Shown: positions 7,975-17,576, counted from the first letter of the stretch. The stretch is DNA of 64,000 nucleotides from DATLXH01 sp035576005 (GCA_035576005.1 DATLXH010000179.1:24804-88803); one strand, 5' to 3'. Notes: generated by a model not told the origin, from the sequence alone. Numbers and translations are program-made.

Positions 7975-10836
7975 ATGGACGAAATCATCATTCGCGGTGC
8001 GCGCGAGCACAACCTCAAAAACATCGATGTGGTGATCCCGCGAAACAAGTTCGTGGTGATCACTGGCGTAAGCGGCTCGGGCAAATCTTCTCTGGCGTTC
8101 GACACGATTTTTGCGGAGGGACAGCGGCGCTATGTCGAGTCTCTCTCCGCTTATGCGCGGCAGTTTCTCGAGCAGATGGAAAAGCCCGATGTCGACTCGA
8201 TCGAAGGGCTTTCACCCGCAATTTCCATCGAGCAGCGAACTACCTCAAAGAATCCCCGCTCGACAGTCGGAACGGTTACCGAGATCTACGACTACCTCAG
8301 ACTTCTTTACGCCTCAATTGGCGTTCCTCACTGCACCTCATGCGGTCAGGAGATCCGGCCACAGACGATTCAGCAGATGGTTGACCGTCTGGTGAGAAAT
8401 GCTGCAGGAACGAAGTTCACCGTTCTCGCACCGTACATCCGCGGCAAGAAGGGTGAGTATCGCAAGCAGATGCTGCAGATGGTGAAGGAAGGCTTCACCA
8501 GAGCGGTCGTCGATGGCGAGATGGTGGAGCTGGCCGATCCTCCAACGCTCGACAAACAGAAGAAACACACCATCGACGTTGTCATCGATCGACTAGCAGT
8601 CAAAGAAGGATTCGCGCAGCGTCTCGCGGATTCGCTCGAGGTTGCCACGCGGGTGTCGAAAGGACTGGTGAAGATCCTCTATGCGGACGACGGCCGGGAA
8701 GAACTGCTTTCACAGAACTACTCCTGCCCCGACTGCGGAATTTCAATCGGCGAAGTCACCCCTCGGCTCTTCTCGTTCAACTCACCATTCGGCGCATGTC
8801 AGAAGTGCTCAGGGCTCGGTATGCTCCAGGAGATCGACGTCGACAAGATCGTTCCTGATCCGAACAAGTCAATCGAAGATGGGGCCATCGCAATCTGGAA
8901 GGAAGGCGCCGAGAACTGGCGCACCCGACAGCTGACGCAACTTGCAACACACTACAAGTTCAAGATCTCCACTCCGTGGAAGAAGCTTCCCGACGATGCT
9001 AAGCAGATCATCCTTCAAGGCTCCAAAGAAAAACTGAAGTTCACCTACTCCGGCTCCGACAGTTCGTACAACTACACGGGCCAGTACGAAGGCATCATTC
9101 CGATGCTTCAGCGCCGTTACACCGAGACCTCGGATGACATGCGCGAGGAAATCGAGCGATTCATGACCGCCACCCGTTGCCCCGACTGCGACGGGAAGCG
9201 ACTCAAGAAGGATGCTCTCAGTGTGACAGTGGTGGGCTTGTCGATCGACTCCATCGTCGCGCAGCAATTGAAGGATGCGAAAGTCTTCTTCGGGGAGATG
9301 GAGCTCAGCGAGCGCGAAGAAATCATCGCCGGGAAGATCCTCAAGGAAGTTCGCGACAGGCTCCACTTTCTCAACTCTGTCGGACTCGGCTATCTAACGC
9401 TGGACCGCAGCGCCGCCACTCTCTCCGGTGGCGAAGGTCAGAGGATCCGGCTGGCGACGCAGATCGGTTCGAAGCTGATGGGCGTGCTTTACGTTCTCGA
9501 CGAACCGTCCATCGGACTGCATCAACGCGACAACCGGCGACTCATCGACTCCCTCATCGAACTGCGCGAGCTTGGGAACACCGTGATCGTTGTAGAGCAT
9601 GACGAAGAGACGATCGCCGCTGCTGATCATGTGGTCGACCTCGGGCCCAGGGCCGGTGTTCATGGAGGGGAGATCGTCGCCGAGGGGACGTTCAGCCAGA
9701 TCACCAAGTACGAGCGATCGCTCACGGGCCGGTATCTTCGCGGAGAACAGTCGATCGCCATTCCCGCCGTCCGAAGAAAGGCGCAGAACGGGACGATCAA
9801 AGTTCTCGGTGCGCGCGAGAACAATCTTCAGAATCTCGATGTCTCGTTTCCGCTCGGGCTTTTCATTGCCGTGACGGGGGTGTCAGGCTCAGGCAAGTCG
9901 ACGCTCGTCAACGACATCCTCTACCGGGCCGTCTCGCGATTCTTCTACAACAGCAGCGACACCCCGGGGGCGCACTCAAAAATCGTTGGTCTCGAGAAGA
10001 TCGACAAGGTCATCGATATCGATCAGTCGCCCATCGGAAGGACTCCTCGCTCGAACCCTGCAACGTATACGCAGCTCTTCGGCGAGATTCGAAACCTGAT
10101 GTCGCAGACGCCTGAAGCGCGAATGCGCGGCTACGGCCCGGGCCGCTTCTCGTTCAACGTGAAGGGTGGTCGTTGTGAGGCGTGTCGTGGCGACGGTCAG
10201 ACGAAGATCGAAATGCACTTTCTTCCAGACATCTATGTTACCTGCGACGTATGTGGTGGAAAGCGCTACAACCGCGAAACACTCCAGGTCAGCTACAAGA
10301 GTCATTCGATTGCCGACATTCTCGACATGACTGTCGAGCAGGCCATCGATGTCTTCCGGAACATCCCGCGGATCTTCAATGTAGTGCGGACACTCGATGA
10401 AGTGGGGCTTGGATACATCAAGCTCGGGCAGTCTTCGACGACACTCTCAGGAGGTGAAGCGCAGCGGGTCAAGCTTGCACGTGAGCTCGCCAAGAGGGCC
10501 ACAGGGCGGACTCTGTACATTCTCGACGAGCCGACGACCGGCCTGCACTTCGACGACATTGCGAAGTTGCTGCAGCTGATGCATGGACTCGTCGATCGCG
10601 GGAACACAGTGGTGGTGATCGAGCACAATCTCGACGTCATCAAGACCGCGGACCACGTCATCGACCTCGGGCCTGAAGGTGGTGATGGCGGAGGTCAGAT
10701 CATTGCCACAGGAACGCCGGAAGAGGTATCGCGAGTCGATGCCAGCGCAACGGCCTCGTACCTGCGGAAAGCACTCAAGCGCGGTGCGGAAGGGCGGGGT
10801 GTCTCCCCTCTCCCGAGGGAGAGGGTGGCGCGTTAG
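7975..10836 (+). CDS. uvrA: excinuclease ABC subunit A
   Basis: 953 residues, normal UvrA size. This is the damage-recognition ATPase of nucleotide excision repair, acting as a dimer with UvrB. The ATG at 7975 gives MDEIIIRGAREHNLKNID, the canonical N-terminus. Two ABC modules are seen: Walker A GVSGSGKSSLAF and GVSGSGKSTLVN, signatures LSGGEGQRIRLA and LSGGEAQRVKLA, and Walker B VLDEPSIGL and ILDEPTTGL. Zinc-binding cysteine pairs appear in CTSCG, CPDCG, CQKC, CPDCDG and CEACRGDG...CDVCGG. The C-terminal tail (about GRGVSPLPRERVAR) and stop are encoded by a CTCTCCC palindrome, as in proS. Confidence 0.98.
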   Translation: MDEIIIRGAREHNLKNIDVVIPRNKFVVITGVSGSGKSSLAFDTIFAEGQRRYVESLSAYARQFLEQMEKPDVDSIEGLSPAISIEQRTTSKNPRSTVGTVTEIYDYLRLLYASIGVPHCTSCGQEIRPQTIQQMVDRLVRNAAGTKFTVLAPYIRGKKGEYRKQMLQMVKEGFTRAVVDGEMVELADPPTLDKQKKHTIDVVIDRLAVKEGFAQRLADSLEVATRVSKGLVKILYADDGREELLSQNYSCPDCGISIGEVTPRLFSFNSPFGACQKCSGLGMLQEIDVDKIVPDPNKSIEDGAIAIWKEGAENWRTRQLTQLATHYKFKISTPWKKLPDDAKQIILQGSKEKLKFTYSGSDSSYNYTGQYEGIIPMLQRRYTETSDDMREEIERFMTATRCPDCDGKRLKKDALSVTVVGLSIDSIVAQQLKDAKVFFGEMELSEREEIIAGKILKEVRDRLHFLNSVGLGYLTLDRSAATLSGGEGQRIRLATQIGSKLMGVLYVLDEPSIGLHQRDNRRLIDSLIELRELGNTVIVVEHDEETIAAADHVVDLGPRAGVHGGEIVAEGTFSQITKYERSLTGRYLRGEQSIAIPAVRRKAQNGTIKVLGARENNLQNLDVSFPLGLFIAVTGVSGSGKSTLVNDILYRAVSRFFYNSSDTPGAHSKIVGLEKIDKVIDIDQSPIGRTPRSNPATYTQLFGEIRNLMSQTPEARMRGYGPGRFSFNVKGGRCEACRGDGQTKIEMHFLPDIYVTCDVCGGKRYNRETLQVSYKSHSIADILDMTVEQAIDVFRNIPRIFNVVRTLDEVGLGYIKLGQSSTTLSGGEAQRVKLARELAKRATGRTLYILDEPTTGLHFDDIAKLLQLMHGLVDRGNTVVVIEHNLDVIKTADHVIDLGPEGGDGGGQIIATGTPEEVSRVDASATASYLRKALKRGAEGRGVSPLPRERVAR
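10803..10826. repeat. CTCTCCC palindrome inside the 3' end of uvrA
   Basis: cccctctcccgagggagagg is read in frame as the UvrA tail. The following 277 bases up to 11112 contain no supported gene. Confidence 0.7.
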
Positions 10837-11112
10837 CGCTGGGTGGTGCGCAAGAGGGACGGAAGACAAGCGATCGCGTGAGTTCACCAGGTGTTTGGGG
10901 ACAGAACGGTCGGAAGCTCGTGTGAGTGAATCGGGGACCTGAAACTCGGACCCAAGGGAACCACCTGAAGAGTGAACTGCCGAGCTCGAAAGCGGACGGC
11001 TCCATCATGATCGCCGCTGTTCGACCCGCGCGAGCGAAGGCCTCCAGGCTGACTCCACCATGATTCGCTCGCCCCATGAAATCCGTTGCTTCCGGCAATC
11101 CTGATTCTGCCC

Positions 11113-12384
11113 CTACCATCTCGGCATTCCTGTGCGGAGGGGTCGGTAGGTCTTTAAATTTGAACCGGGCAACACTTCCTTCAGTCTCTTCGCGATCACT
11201 GCAGCCACGATTCGATTTCCTCTACCCGAATAGTGGCCCGGGACGACATCCTGAATTCCCCACCGCTTCGCGGCTCCGAGAAGATCCTCTAAGGGATCAA
11301 TGACGGGGAACCTATGACAGATCTCCCGGTAGAGCTCCTCGGTAGAATCCGACCGGCCGTGCATCCGCGCCTCAACGCGGTCTCGGGTCGGAAGGTATAC
11401 GAGAAAGAACCGGGAGCCGTTCGCCTCGACCGCCTTCTGAAACTCTTTCAGGGTTAGCAATGTCAGGTTCGTTGCCTCAGAGCCAGATCTGTAGAGTCGA
11501 TCCTGCAGATGCTGGGTGTTGTTGCGCTGCTGCAATCGATCAAGAACGATTGCCAAGAGCTTGCTGACGTGAAACCACCGTCGAGTATAGTTGTGATCGT
11601 AAAATGACTCGATGTGGCGCAGAGGATCGGCGCCGAATTTCGCTAACCGAGCCACGATTTGACCGACGGGCACGGTGGGGTCGTTCATCAGCACGAGCTT
11701 CTTATCCTTCAGTACGAATCGCGGCTTTGAAAACGGTACCGCCGTGCCAGGATGGTAAATGATACGAAAGACATTGACAGCGCGCGCGACATTCTCGAGT
11801 TGTAGACCGACAATCACTACGGCAAACCGTCGAGAGCGACCCTCCTTGAGGTATCGAAGGAAAGCTTGATCGATCCCATACCCTCCCACGCCGTAGTTCA
11901 ACACATCCGCCCTCGAACCTAGAGCGCTTAGCGACTCTTCAACCTGTGGCGCCATGCTTTCCTGAATCGGCACATCATGGCCATGAATGAATGAATCACC
12001 AAAGAGTGCAACGCGATGACCTCCGGATTCGGGTTCCAAAGGGTAATCACGGTTCGCTCTCAAACCTTCGGAGTTTGCGCAATAAAGCCGGTCGCGGGAG
12101 CAGGAGCGTGGCCGGTTGGACCAGCCAAGATGCGCATCGAACACCATGTAGCTACCTGAGTCGCTACCATACTCATGAAGAATTGTTTGCACCTTGGAAA
12201 CAGCAATCCGATAGGGAGGGACGTGACGTCCTCGGAAGAAGAAATTCCCGTCGATGTCCTGTGTACCACCAATGCGGACAGCGACTTCGGCAGCCAGCGC
12301 CACACCTGCAAGCGAAAGCGCAACGAAGACTGCCTGAAACAGACGCCGGCGGGGGCCTGACGAGAGCGCTAAATCCTGTCTCAT
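11113..12384 (-). CDS. membrane-anchored SGNH/GDSL hydrolase
   Basis: 423 residues. An N-terminal hydrophobic helix (about 15-32) suggests a signal anchor. Block I is GDSFIHGHDVP with the nucleophile Ser; a Gly-rich NYGVGGYG block follows; a C-terminal GHYSGRGNRIVA could supply the catalytic His. SGNH proteins of this layout act as O-acetylesterases or acyltransferases on glycans, as AlgX/AlgJ do. It is the last gene of a minus-strand operon: only 3 bases separate it from the DUF5989-type gene, after SxtJ-like and carbamoyltransferase genes. That context suggests modification of a surface glycan or secondary metabolite. The actual acyl donor or acceptor is unknown. Confidence 0.8.
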   Translation of the reverse strand: MRQDLALSSGPRRRLFQAVFVALSLAGVALAAEVAVRIGGTQDIDGNFFFRGRHVPPYRIAVSKVQTILHEYGSDSGSYMVFDAHLGWSNRPRSCSRDRLYCANSEGLRANRDYPLEPESGGHRVALFGDSFIHGHDVPIQESMAPQVEESLSALGSRADVLNYGVGGYGIDQAFLRYLKEGRSRRFAVVIVGLQLENVARAVNVFRIIYHPGTAVPFSKPRFVLKDKKLVLMNDPTVPVGQIVARLAKFGADPLRHIESFYDHNYTRRWFHVSKLLAIVLDRLQQRNNTQHLQDRLYRSGSEATNLTLLTLKEFQKAVEANGSRFFLVYLPTRDRVEARMHGRSDSTEELYREICHRFPVIDPLEDLLGAAKRWGIQDVVPGHYSGRGNRIVAAVIAKRLKEVLPGSNLKTYRPLRTGMPRW

Positions 12385-12387
12385 CGT

Positions 12388-12540
12388 TTAGAAAAGGGAG
12401 TAGATAAACGGGGCGAGTGCCGAGCCTTCGGCAAGAATCAGTAATCCCCCGACCGCGAGGAGAATGAACAAAAGAGGTACAAGCCAGAGCTTCCGCTGTG
12501 AGCGGGCGAACTCGAGGAACTCTCGGAGGAGTGAAAACAT
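12388..12540 (-). CDS. DUF5989-type small membrane protein
   Basis: 50 residues, found by translating the gap by hand. It starts MFSLLREFLEFARSQRKLWL, has one membrane helix (about 18-36) and ends EGSALAPFIYSLF. The basic-aromatic N-terminus followed by one helix and the SALAPFIY ending is the pattern I associate with DUF5989 peptides found beside carbamoyltransferase and SxtJ genes. It lies 3 bases before the SGNH hydrolase start and 73 bases after the SxtJ-like gene. Its function is unknown; a membrane adaptor for the carbamoyltransferase complex is a guess. Confidence 0.8.
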   Translation of the reverse strand: MFSLLREFLEFARSQRKLWLVPLLFILLAVGGLLILAEGSALAPFIYSLF

Positions 12541-12613
12541 GTCATTCCTTCTTGTGAGCAATGTCATCGGCTCAGAAGTTCATGATGGGGTCAGCGGCAC
12601 GCGCTGACTATTC

Positions 12614-13018
12614 TTAGTACCGCTTCTCAAAGTGTTTTGTTCCGTGAGGATGTGCTTCCGGCGTCTTCCAGTAAGTTCCATTTTGTCGTCGTCGCTCCAT
12701 AGGATCCTTGCCGAAGAGCTTCAGAAGTAGGCCGGTGGGGATTATTAGTAAGACATAGATCGCAGAGAGAAGAATGGTTGTATTTACCGCGCCAACTATT
12801 CCTGCCAAAACCATCCATCGTTTGTAGATTGGTTGAAGGCTTGAAGGGGCAATAAACGCAAGTGCCAATAGCAGTGCCGCAAGAAGCAGCAACCCACCCA
12901 CCACCCAGCCACTCCCGGCGCGTCTCCAGAGCAATCCTGCTGTCAAGACAAGCAGTCCAAAGAAAACTGCGGCGAGCGATCTGATCTGACCTGCTGAGGG
13001 AACACTACTCGTTTTCAT
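12614..13018 (-). CDS. SxtJ-like membrane protein
   Basis: 134 residues with three or four hydrophobic helices (about 12-30, 37-55, 66-97) and a polar C-terminus (GKDPMERRRQNGTYWKTPE). This matches SxtJ, a small membrane protein first named in saxitoxin clusters and commonly next to NodU/CmcH-type carbamoyltransferases. No catalytic residues are evident. It starts 11 bases after the carbamoyltransferase stop, so it is co-transcribed. Its role is unknown even in the named family. Confidence 0.8.
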   Translation of the reverse strand: MKTSSVPSAGQIRSLAAVFFGLLVLTAGLLWRRAGSGWVVGGLLLLAALLLALAFIAPSSLQPIYKRWMVLAGIVGAVNTTILLSAIYVLLIIPTGLLLKLFGKDPMERRRQNGTYWKTPEAHPHGTKHFEKRY

Positions 13019-13029
13019 TGGCCAGACCT

Positions 13030-14835
13030 TCAGTCGAGCGGAAAGCTTCGCTGTTCACGCTCGAGACTTGGTTGTTTTGCCCTTTCGATGAGGAACGGTC
13101 CTAAAACGAGAGAGTCCATCTGCGTATCTAGGAAGCAGCGATACGCATCCTCGGGCGTGCAGACGATCGGCTCACCTCGCACGTTGAAGGATGTGTTCAC
13201 GATGACCGGGCAACCTGTGAGTGCGTAGAAATGCCGCAGTAACTGGTGAAATCGTGGGTTCGTCTCTCGGTGAACGGTCTGCACCCTGGCTGAGTAATCG
13301 ATATGGGTCACTGCGGGAATGGTTGAACGGCGCACGTTCAGCTTGTCGATCCCGAACAGAGATTCCTCTTCAGGAGTCATAGGAATCTGATGCTCTGGCA
13401 ATATCTGGGCGACCAGCATCATGTAAGGGCTGTGCTCGATACTGAACCATTTACTGGCTTCCTCAGCGAGAACAGCCGGAGCGAACGGACGGAACGATTC
13501 ACGATTCTTGATCTTGAGATTCATCCGCTTTTGCATTTCGGGATTTCGAGCGTCCCCGATGATCGATCTTGCACCGAGGGCGCGGGGACCGAATTCGAGC
13601 GCACCGTCGAACCACCCCACCACCTGGGCCGCAGCGATCTGTTCAGCTAGCCGAGGGAGAAGTTCGTCGTCTTCAAGACGTTCAAAATGGCAACCGGTGG
13701 AAACTAGAACGTTCTCGATTTGATCTGAGGTATAGCGGGGGCCGAGATACGAACCATTTTGCCCATCGAGATTCGAGGTAATAGTTCGCTCGCGCCCGAA
13801 ATATCCATGCCAGGCTGCCCATGCAGCGCCCGCGGCGCCACCCGCATCGCCAGCTGCTGGTTGAATCCATAGTTTCTCAAAAGGCCCTTCACGCATGATT
13901 CGTCCGTTACCGACACAGTTGAGAGCTACACCACCGGCGAGGCAAAGGTTCTTGAGTCCTGTAATCCGGTGAACATGCCGAACGATGCTGAGCATCACGT
14001 CTTCTGTGACCACCTGGATGCTAGCCGCTAGGTCAAGTTCCCGCTCCGTCAAATCCCCTTCGGGACTTCTGGGCGGACCGCCAAACAGATCGTGGAAGCG
14101 GTTGTTCGTCATCGTCAGCCCCTGACAATAATTGAAATACTTCATGTCGAGCCGGAATGACCCGTCGTCCTTCAAATCTATCAAACGCTCTCGGATCAGT
14201 GAAGCGAAGCGCGGTTTGCCGTACGGAGCCAAACCCATAACCTTGTACTCACCCGAATTCACTTTGAACCCTGTGTAATAAGTGAAGGCGGAGTACAGTA
14301 AACCCAGGGAATGAGGGAAGTGGATCTCATTCAACAGTTCGAGAGTTCGTCCGTTACCTTTCCAACATGTGGTGGTAGCCCATTCGCCGACCCCATCAAA
14401 GCAGACCACCGCTGCCTCATCGAAGGGCGACGGATAAAACGCGCTTGCCGCGTGTGATTCGTGATGCCGCGCGTAGAGGATGGGGCCGGTAAAGTTTGTC
14501 AGTTCCCTGATCTCTCTTGTTACATGGAGTTTCTCCTTAAGCCAAACTGGCATCGCTTTGAGAAAGGACCGGAGCCCCGACGGCGCGTACGCAACGTAAG
14601 TTTCAAGGAGACGATCGAACTTCAGGAGAGGCTTGTCATAAAAAACAACGCACGCAAGATCCTCGATGGAGATCCCGCCGATGCTTAAAACCTCCTGGAT
14701 GGAGCGTATTGGAAAGGAGGCGTCGTTCTTCAGTCGCGAAAGCCGCTCTTCCTGACACGCCGCGACCAGATCGCCGTCCCGGAGAAGAGCAGCTGCAGAG
14801 TCATGGTAGTACGCTGAGAGACCGAGGATCCACAT
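13030..14835 (-). CDS. NodU/CmcH-family carbamoyltransferase
   Basis: 601 residues from the ATG giving MWILGLSAYYHDSAAALLRDG, the usual family N-terminus. Upstream in-frame ATGs at 14859 and 14850 are possible. These enzymes use carbamoyl phosphate and ATP to make a carbamoyl-adenylate and then O-carbamoylate sugars or natural products. The N-terminal Kae1-like domain shows the metal-binding ARHHESHAASAFYPSPF and CFDGVGEW. The C-terminal YrdC-like domain contains FDGALEFGPRALGARSII and NTSFNVRGEPIVCTPEDA. It is the first gene of an operon with SxtJ-like, DUF5989-type and SGNH genes. A strong terminator of the upstream gene separates it from the secreted protein at 15054. Confidence 0.93.
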   Translation of the reverse strand: MWILGLSAYYHDSAAALLRDGDLVAACQEERLSRLKNDASFPIRSIQEVLSIGGISIEDLACVVFYDKPLLKFDRLLETYVAYAPSGLRSFLKAMPVWLKEKLHVTREIRELTNFTGPILYARHHESHAASAFYPSPFDEAAVVCFDGVGEWATTTCWKGNGRTLELLNEIHFPHSLGLLYSAFTYYTGFKVNSGEYKVMGLAPYGKPRFASLIRERLIDLKDDGSFRLDMKYFNYCQGLTMTNNRFHDLFGGPPRSPEGDLTERELDLAASIQVVTEDVMLSIVRHVHRITGLKNLCLAGGVALNCVGNGRIMREGPFEKLWIQPAAGDAGGAAGAAWAAWHGYFGRERTITSNLDGQNGSYLGPRYTSDQIENVLVSTGCHFERLEDDELLPRLAEQIAAAQVVGWFDGALEFGPRALGARSIIGDARNPEMQKRMNLKIKNRESFRPFAPAVLAEEASKWFSIEHSPYMMLVAQILPEHQIPMTPEEESLFGIDKLNVRRSTIPAVTHIDYSARVQTVHRETNPRFHQLLRHFYALTGCPVIVNTSFNVRGEPIVCTPEDAYRCFLDTQMDSLVLGPFLIERAKQPSLEREQRSFPLD

Positions 14836-14980
14836 GGCTTTCGCGAACATTATGTCCAACTATTCTACTGGGCCCTTTTTCTATTAAGGGTATTGGATGA
14901 AGGCACGCCCCGGGGCGAAGGCGTAAGGAGTGCGATGGATCTTCTAATCTCTTCGCAAGCCTGTCGGAATCCGCCATGTT

Positions 14981-15015
14981 AAAAAAGAGAGGACGGCCAC
15001 AGGCCGTCCTCTCTT
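14981..15015 (-). terminator. rho-independent terminator of the 15054-16550 gene
   Basis: A 13-bp perfect stem (agagaggacggcc, three-base loop, ggccgtcctctct) is followed on the minus strand by a run of Ts. It lies about 40 bases after the stop of the secreted-protein gene and before the carbamoyltransferase operon. Confidence 0.9.
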
Positions 15016-15053
15016 CAGTTCGAAAGATTCGATTGAATAAAGCCGCGTCTGCG

Positions 15054-16550
15054 TTACCAGCTACACGAGGGCGCCTGTGCGCAGCCGCTGCTCAGAGTCG
15101 TAAGGCCTTTCCCGGTGGCGTCAACGCCATATGCGTAGATGCTTCGGCCACGAGAGTACGAGGGCAACTGAATTTGAAAACGGTGAGCCCAGCCTCCGCC
15201 GCATTCATTGTTGACCGCGGGCTCGCTACCCAGAGAGGCATACCCCACAGCAAATATTTCGCTTACGGCATCTGAAAGTTGTACCTGTAGCGATTGCATT
15301 GGCACGTCGCGATCGCACGTCCATCCATGCGCGATTCCCTGCTGATCTATGGTGTCAATCCACCCAATAGGATCATTGAAATCGGGAACTCCCAAGAGTA
15401 GCGGTCGATTCGTCAGCCACAGGTATCCAAATTCCTTGTATGTCGCTCGACGACCGGCGTGGAAGAATGCCCTCGGAAATTGATTGGGCCCGGCGAATTG
15501 GTAGGCTGCGAAGTTATCCGTAAACCAGCCTTCTTCGAAATAACTAAATGGATATCCTTGGCCGTTATTCGTGTTGACTCCAACAAACTGAGAATAGAAA
15601 ACATCAACCTTAAACATGCTCGGTTTGTAAAAAAACCCGGGATCACCACAGTCGACCCCGTAGTTTCGGGAAACTTGGCCATTGATGTTTGTAAAGCTTG
15701 AGCAGTTTGTCCCGAACGCATAGTCGCTCACAGTGTTGGCCTGTGCTTCGCGAAGCAGAGCTCGAGCGACTGTCTTCTGATCATCAGTCAGACCGGTGTA
15801 CGCATTCGCCTCCTGCAATCCTATGAGCGCGCCTGAGACGCTTGTCATTAAGCCAATGCCATAAGTGATGTTTTGAAAACCGTGATTTAGACTAATAATC
15901 TCTGAACCGTTGTTGAGATCGGCGGCGTTTGTACTGTTGCATGGCCCTCGGTTTGATGCAGACATCGGAAGCTGGGGATTATTGATGCACACGTTATCTG
16001 GTGAGAAGGTCTGTGCAAGTGCCCCCACAGCATAAGAAACACGTGTTTGGTGGGGTCGACCACGCTTGAACTGATACGCGGCTATCCATGCATGAGCGTT
16101 CGCCATTATTGCGTAATCGTCAACGCATGTATTGCCGGATTCCCAGTCGGTCCCGCTGAAGCCACATCCTGTTTGAAGTGCCGGTGCATAGCCACTCTCA
16201 ACCTCGATCAGAATGTTATCCAACCAGGAGTGTAGATCCCCGTTCGCGCTGATCATTTGAGCGGCTGCGAACATGAGAGAGACGTGAGTGCCCTCAAGAA
16301 ACTGGTTGTACGCCGTATTGCCTCTCGCAAGACGGGTATTGTAAATCTTGCTGTGCAGGGCAAGCGCAGCAGCTCCTGAGCAATTGAAGTCCTTGGCATC
16401 GTCAAATATGACGCCGTAGTCACTCATGTCGCGCTCCAGGTCGCCCCAATAACCACCGATGTTGTAATACTCGACCCTACATTGGGCATAAGCATTCGTT
16501 GATAAAGCGATCGCGAGCGCGAAGAATACAAACTTAAACTTTCTCGACAT
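15054..16550 (-). CDS. secreted protein of unknown function
   Basis: 498 residues. The first 22 (MSRKFKFVFFALAIALSTNAYA) form a clear signal peptide, cut before Cys-Arg-Val. The mature protein is rich in Tyr, Asn and Gly, with many paired cysteines, as expected for a disulfide-bonded extracellular or periplasmic protein. The middle (about 80-340) is helical with SLMFAAAQMISANGDLHSW and NAHAWIAAYQF, somewhat like an alpha/alpha-toroid carbohydrate enzyme, but I find no catalytic motif. The last 100 residues (GWIDTIDQQGIAHGWTCDRD...) look like a beta-sandwich accessory domain. An SD-like GGGAG lies 7 bases before the ATG, and a strong terminator follows. It is a single-gene transcript. Function unknown. 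Confidence 0.75.
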   Translation of the reverse strand: MSRKFKFVFFALAIALSTNAYAQCRVEYYNIGGYWGDLERDMSDYGVIFDDAKDFNCSGAAALALHSKIYNTRLARGNTAYNQFLEGTHVSLMFAAAQMISANGDLHSWLDNILIEVESGYAPALQTGCGFSGTDWESGNTCVDDYAIMANAHAWIAAYQFKRGRPHQTRVSYAVGALAQTFSPDNVCINNPQLPMSASNRGPCNSTNAADLNNGSEIISLNHGFQNITYGIGLMTSVSGALIGLQEANAYTGLTDDQKTVARALLREAQANTVSDYAFGTNCSSFTNINGQVSRNYGVDCGDPGFFYKPSMFKVDVFYSQFVGVNTNNGQGYPFSYFEEGWFTDNFAAYQFAGPNQFPRAFFHAGRRATYKEFGYLWLTNRPLLLGVPDFNDPIGWIDTIDQQGIAHGWTCDRDVPMQSLQVQLSDAVSEIFAVGYASLGSEPAVNNECGGGWAHRFQIQLPSYSRGRSIYAYGVDATGKGLTTLSSGCAQAPSCSW

Positions 16551-16859
16551 GATCTATCTCCCTTTTAGTCGTTCGACTCAGAGTTGGGGTTTTCCCCTTG
16601 TTTCATTAGGAGGAGTGATCGGTGGAAGGGTTTCCCTACCCCACGCCAGAAAATATTCACTGAAGTAGATCCCGCTGCTCTTCAGGGACCGACGCCATGC
16701 GGGGACGCCGCGCGGAGGTGCACGACGCGATGGCAGCGGCCAAAAAACGACGCGAAGTAGAAGGTCGGATCGTCGCTGTCAGGCAGCAGCCGAGACGGCA
16801 GTGACGAAGGCGCAAGAGCTTGAGAGCAAGCTGCTGGAACGGTTGCAAACGTAGGTAGA

Positions 16860-17085
16860 CAACCCCGGCCCTTTACTCCCTCTCCGAGAGTCGTCGCTTC
16901 GACTTGGTCAGCTCGGAGTCTTCCCGAAGCGGTTCTGTCAAGAGTGTGTAACCGCCTTTTTACAGTCCCGTGGGCTCGCGATTCTGCCCATTGAGGACGA
17001 GGAATTGTCGATCAATCCAAGTCTCGTTTTTGGCAGGCTCGATGTAATCGTGGACGAGTTGAAGCGTGCGCGGGCGGCGCTCTGA
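16860..17085 (+). pseudogene. possible gene remnant without a start
   Basis: A frame open from just after a TAG at about 16853 to the TGA at 17083-17085 translates to plausible protein, ending FGRLDVIVDELKRARAAL, but has no convincing start codon. It looks like the 3' end of a lost gene. No family recognised. The remaining 16.55-17.15 kb shows nothing else I can support. Confidence 0.25.
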
Positions 17086-17153
17086 ATGACGTTAGCGCCC
17101 GGTGAGGGCGCAAGAACTTGCTGACGATGCTGGTGCATGGAGGAAGTGGACAG

Positions 17154-17396
17154 CGTCGCGATTCCAGCCGCCGTAAGGCGGCGACAGATCCGTAGCACCC
17201 GGCTTCAGCCGGGTGAAAGTCGCGTCACGAAAAGGCCAGCCCGCGAATGCGGGCGAAAGAATCACGCCGAGCGCATCTCCGCCGCCCACCGTCTGTCGCC
17301 CGCATACGCGGGCTGATCGCGTCCACGCCGCCTTTCACCCGGCTGAAGCCGGGTGCTACGGATCTGTCGCCGCCTACGGCGGCTGGAATCGCGACG
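17154..17396. repeat. large nested inverted repeat (65-bp arms)
   Basis: Arms at 17154-17219 and 17332-17396 are reverse complements except for one extra base. Each arm itself contains two hairpins (ccgccgtaaggcgg type and acccggcttcagccgggt). Between the arms are two more palindromes, gcccgcgaatgcgggc at 17239-17254 and gcccgcatacgcgggc at 17298-17313. A related structure lies at 40.38-40.62 kb. Confidence 0.9.
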
Positions 17397-17493
17397 GCGC
17401 CTGACGAGCAGGTGAGATTGGTGAAGTGAAAAAGCGGCGGCGCCACGAGAGACCCTCACAACCGCTTTCATAGAACCCGGCGATACGCGCCAC

Positions 17494-17576
17494 CCTCTGC
17501 CTCGGGAGAGGGGAAGCCTGCCCTCCCGCGCCCCCCGCCGCCGTGGGTCTCCTCTCTGCCTCCGGGAGAGGGAGAG
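17494..17576. repeat. two degenerate CTCTCCC-type repeats
   Basis: Diverged copies (ccctctgcctcgggagaggg and ctctctgcctccgggagagg) lie upstream of the kinase gene. The stretch to 17787 holds no other supported feature. Confidence 0.6.
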
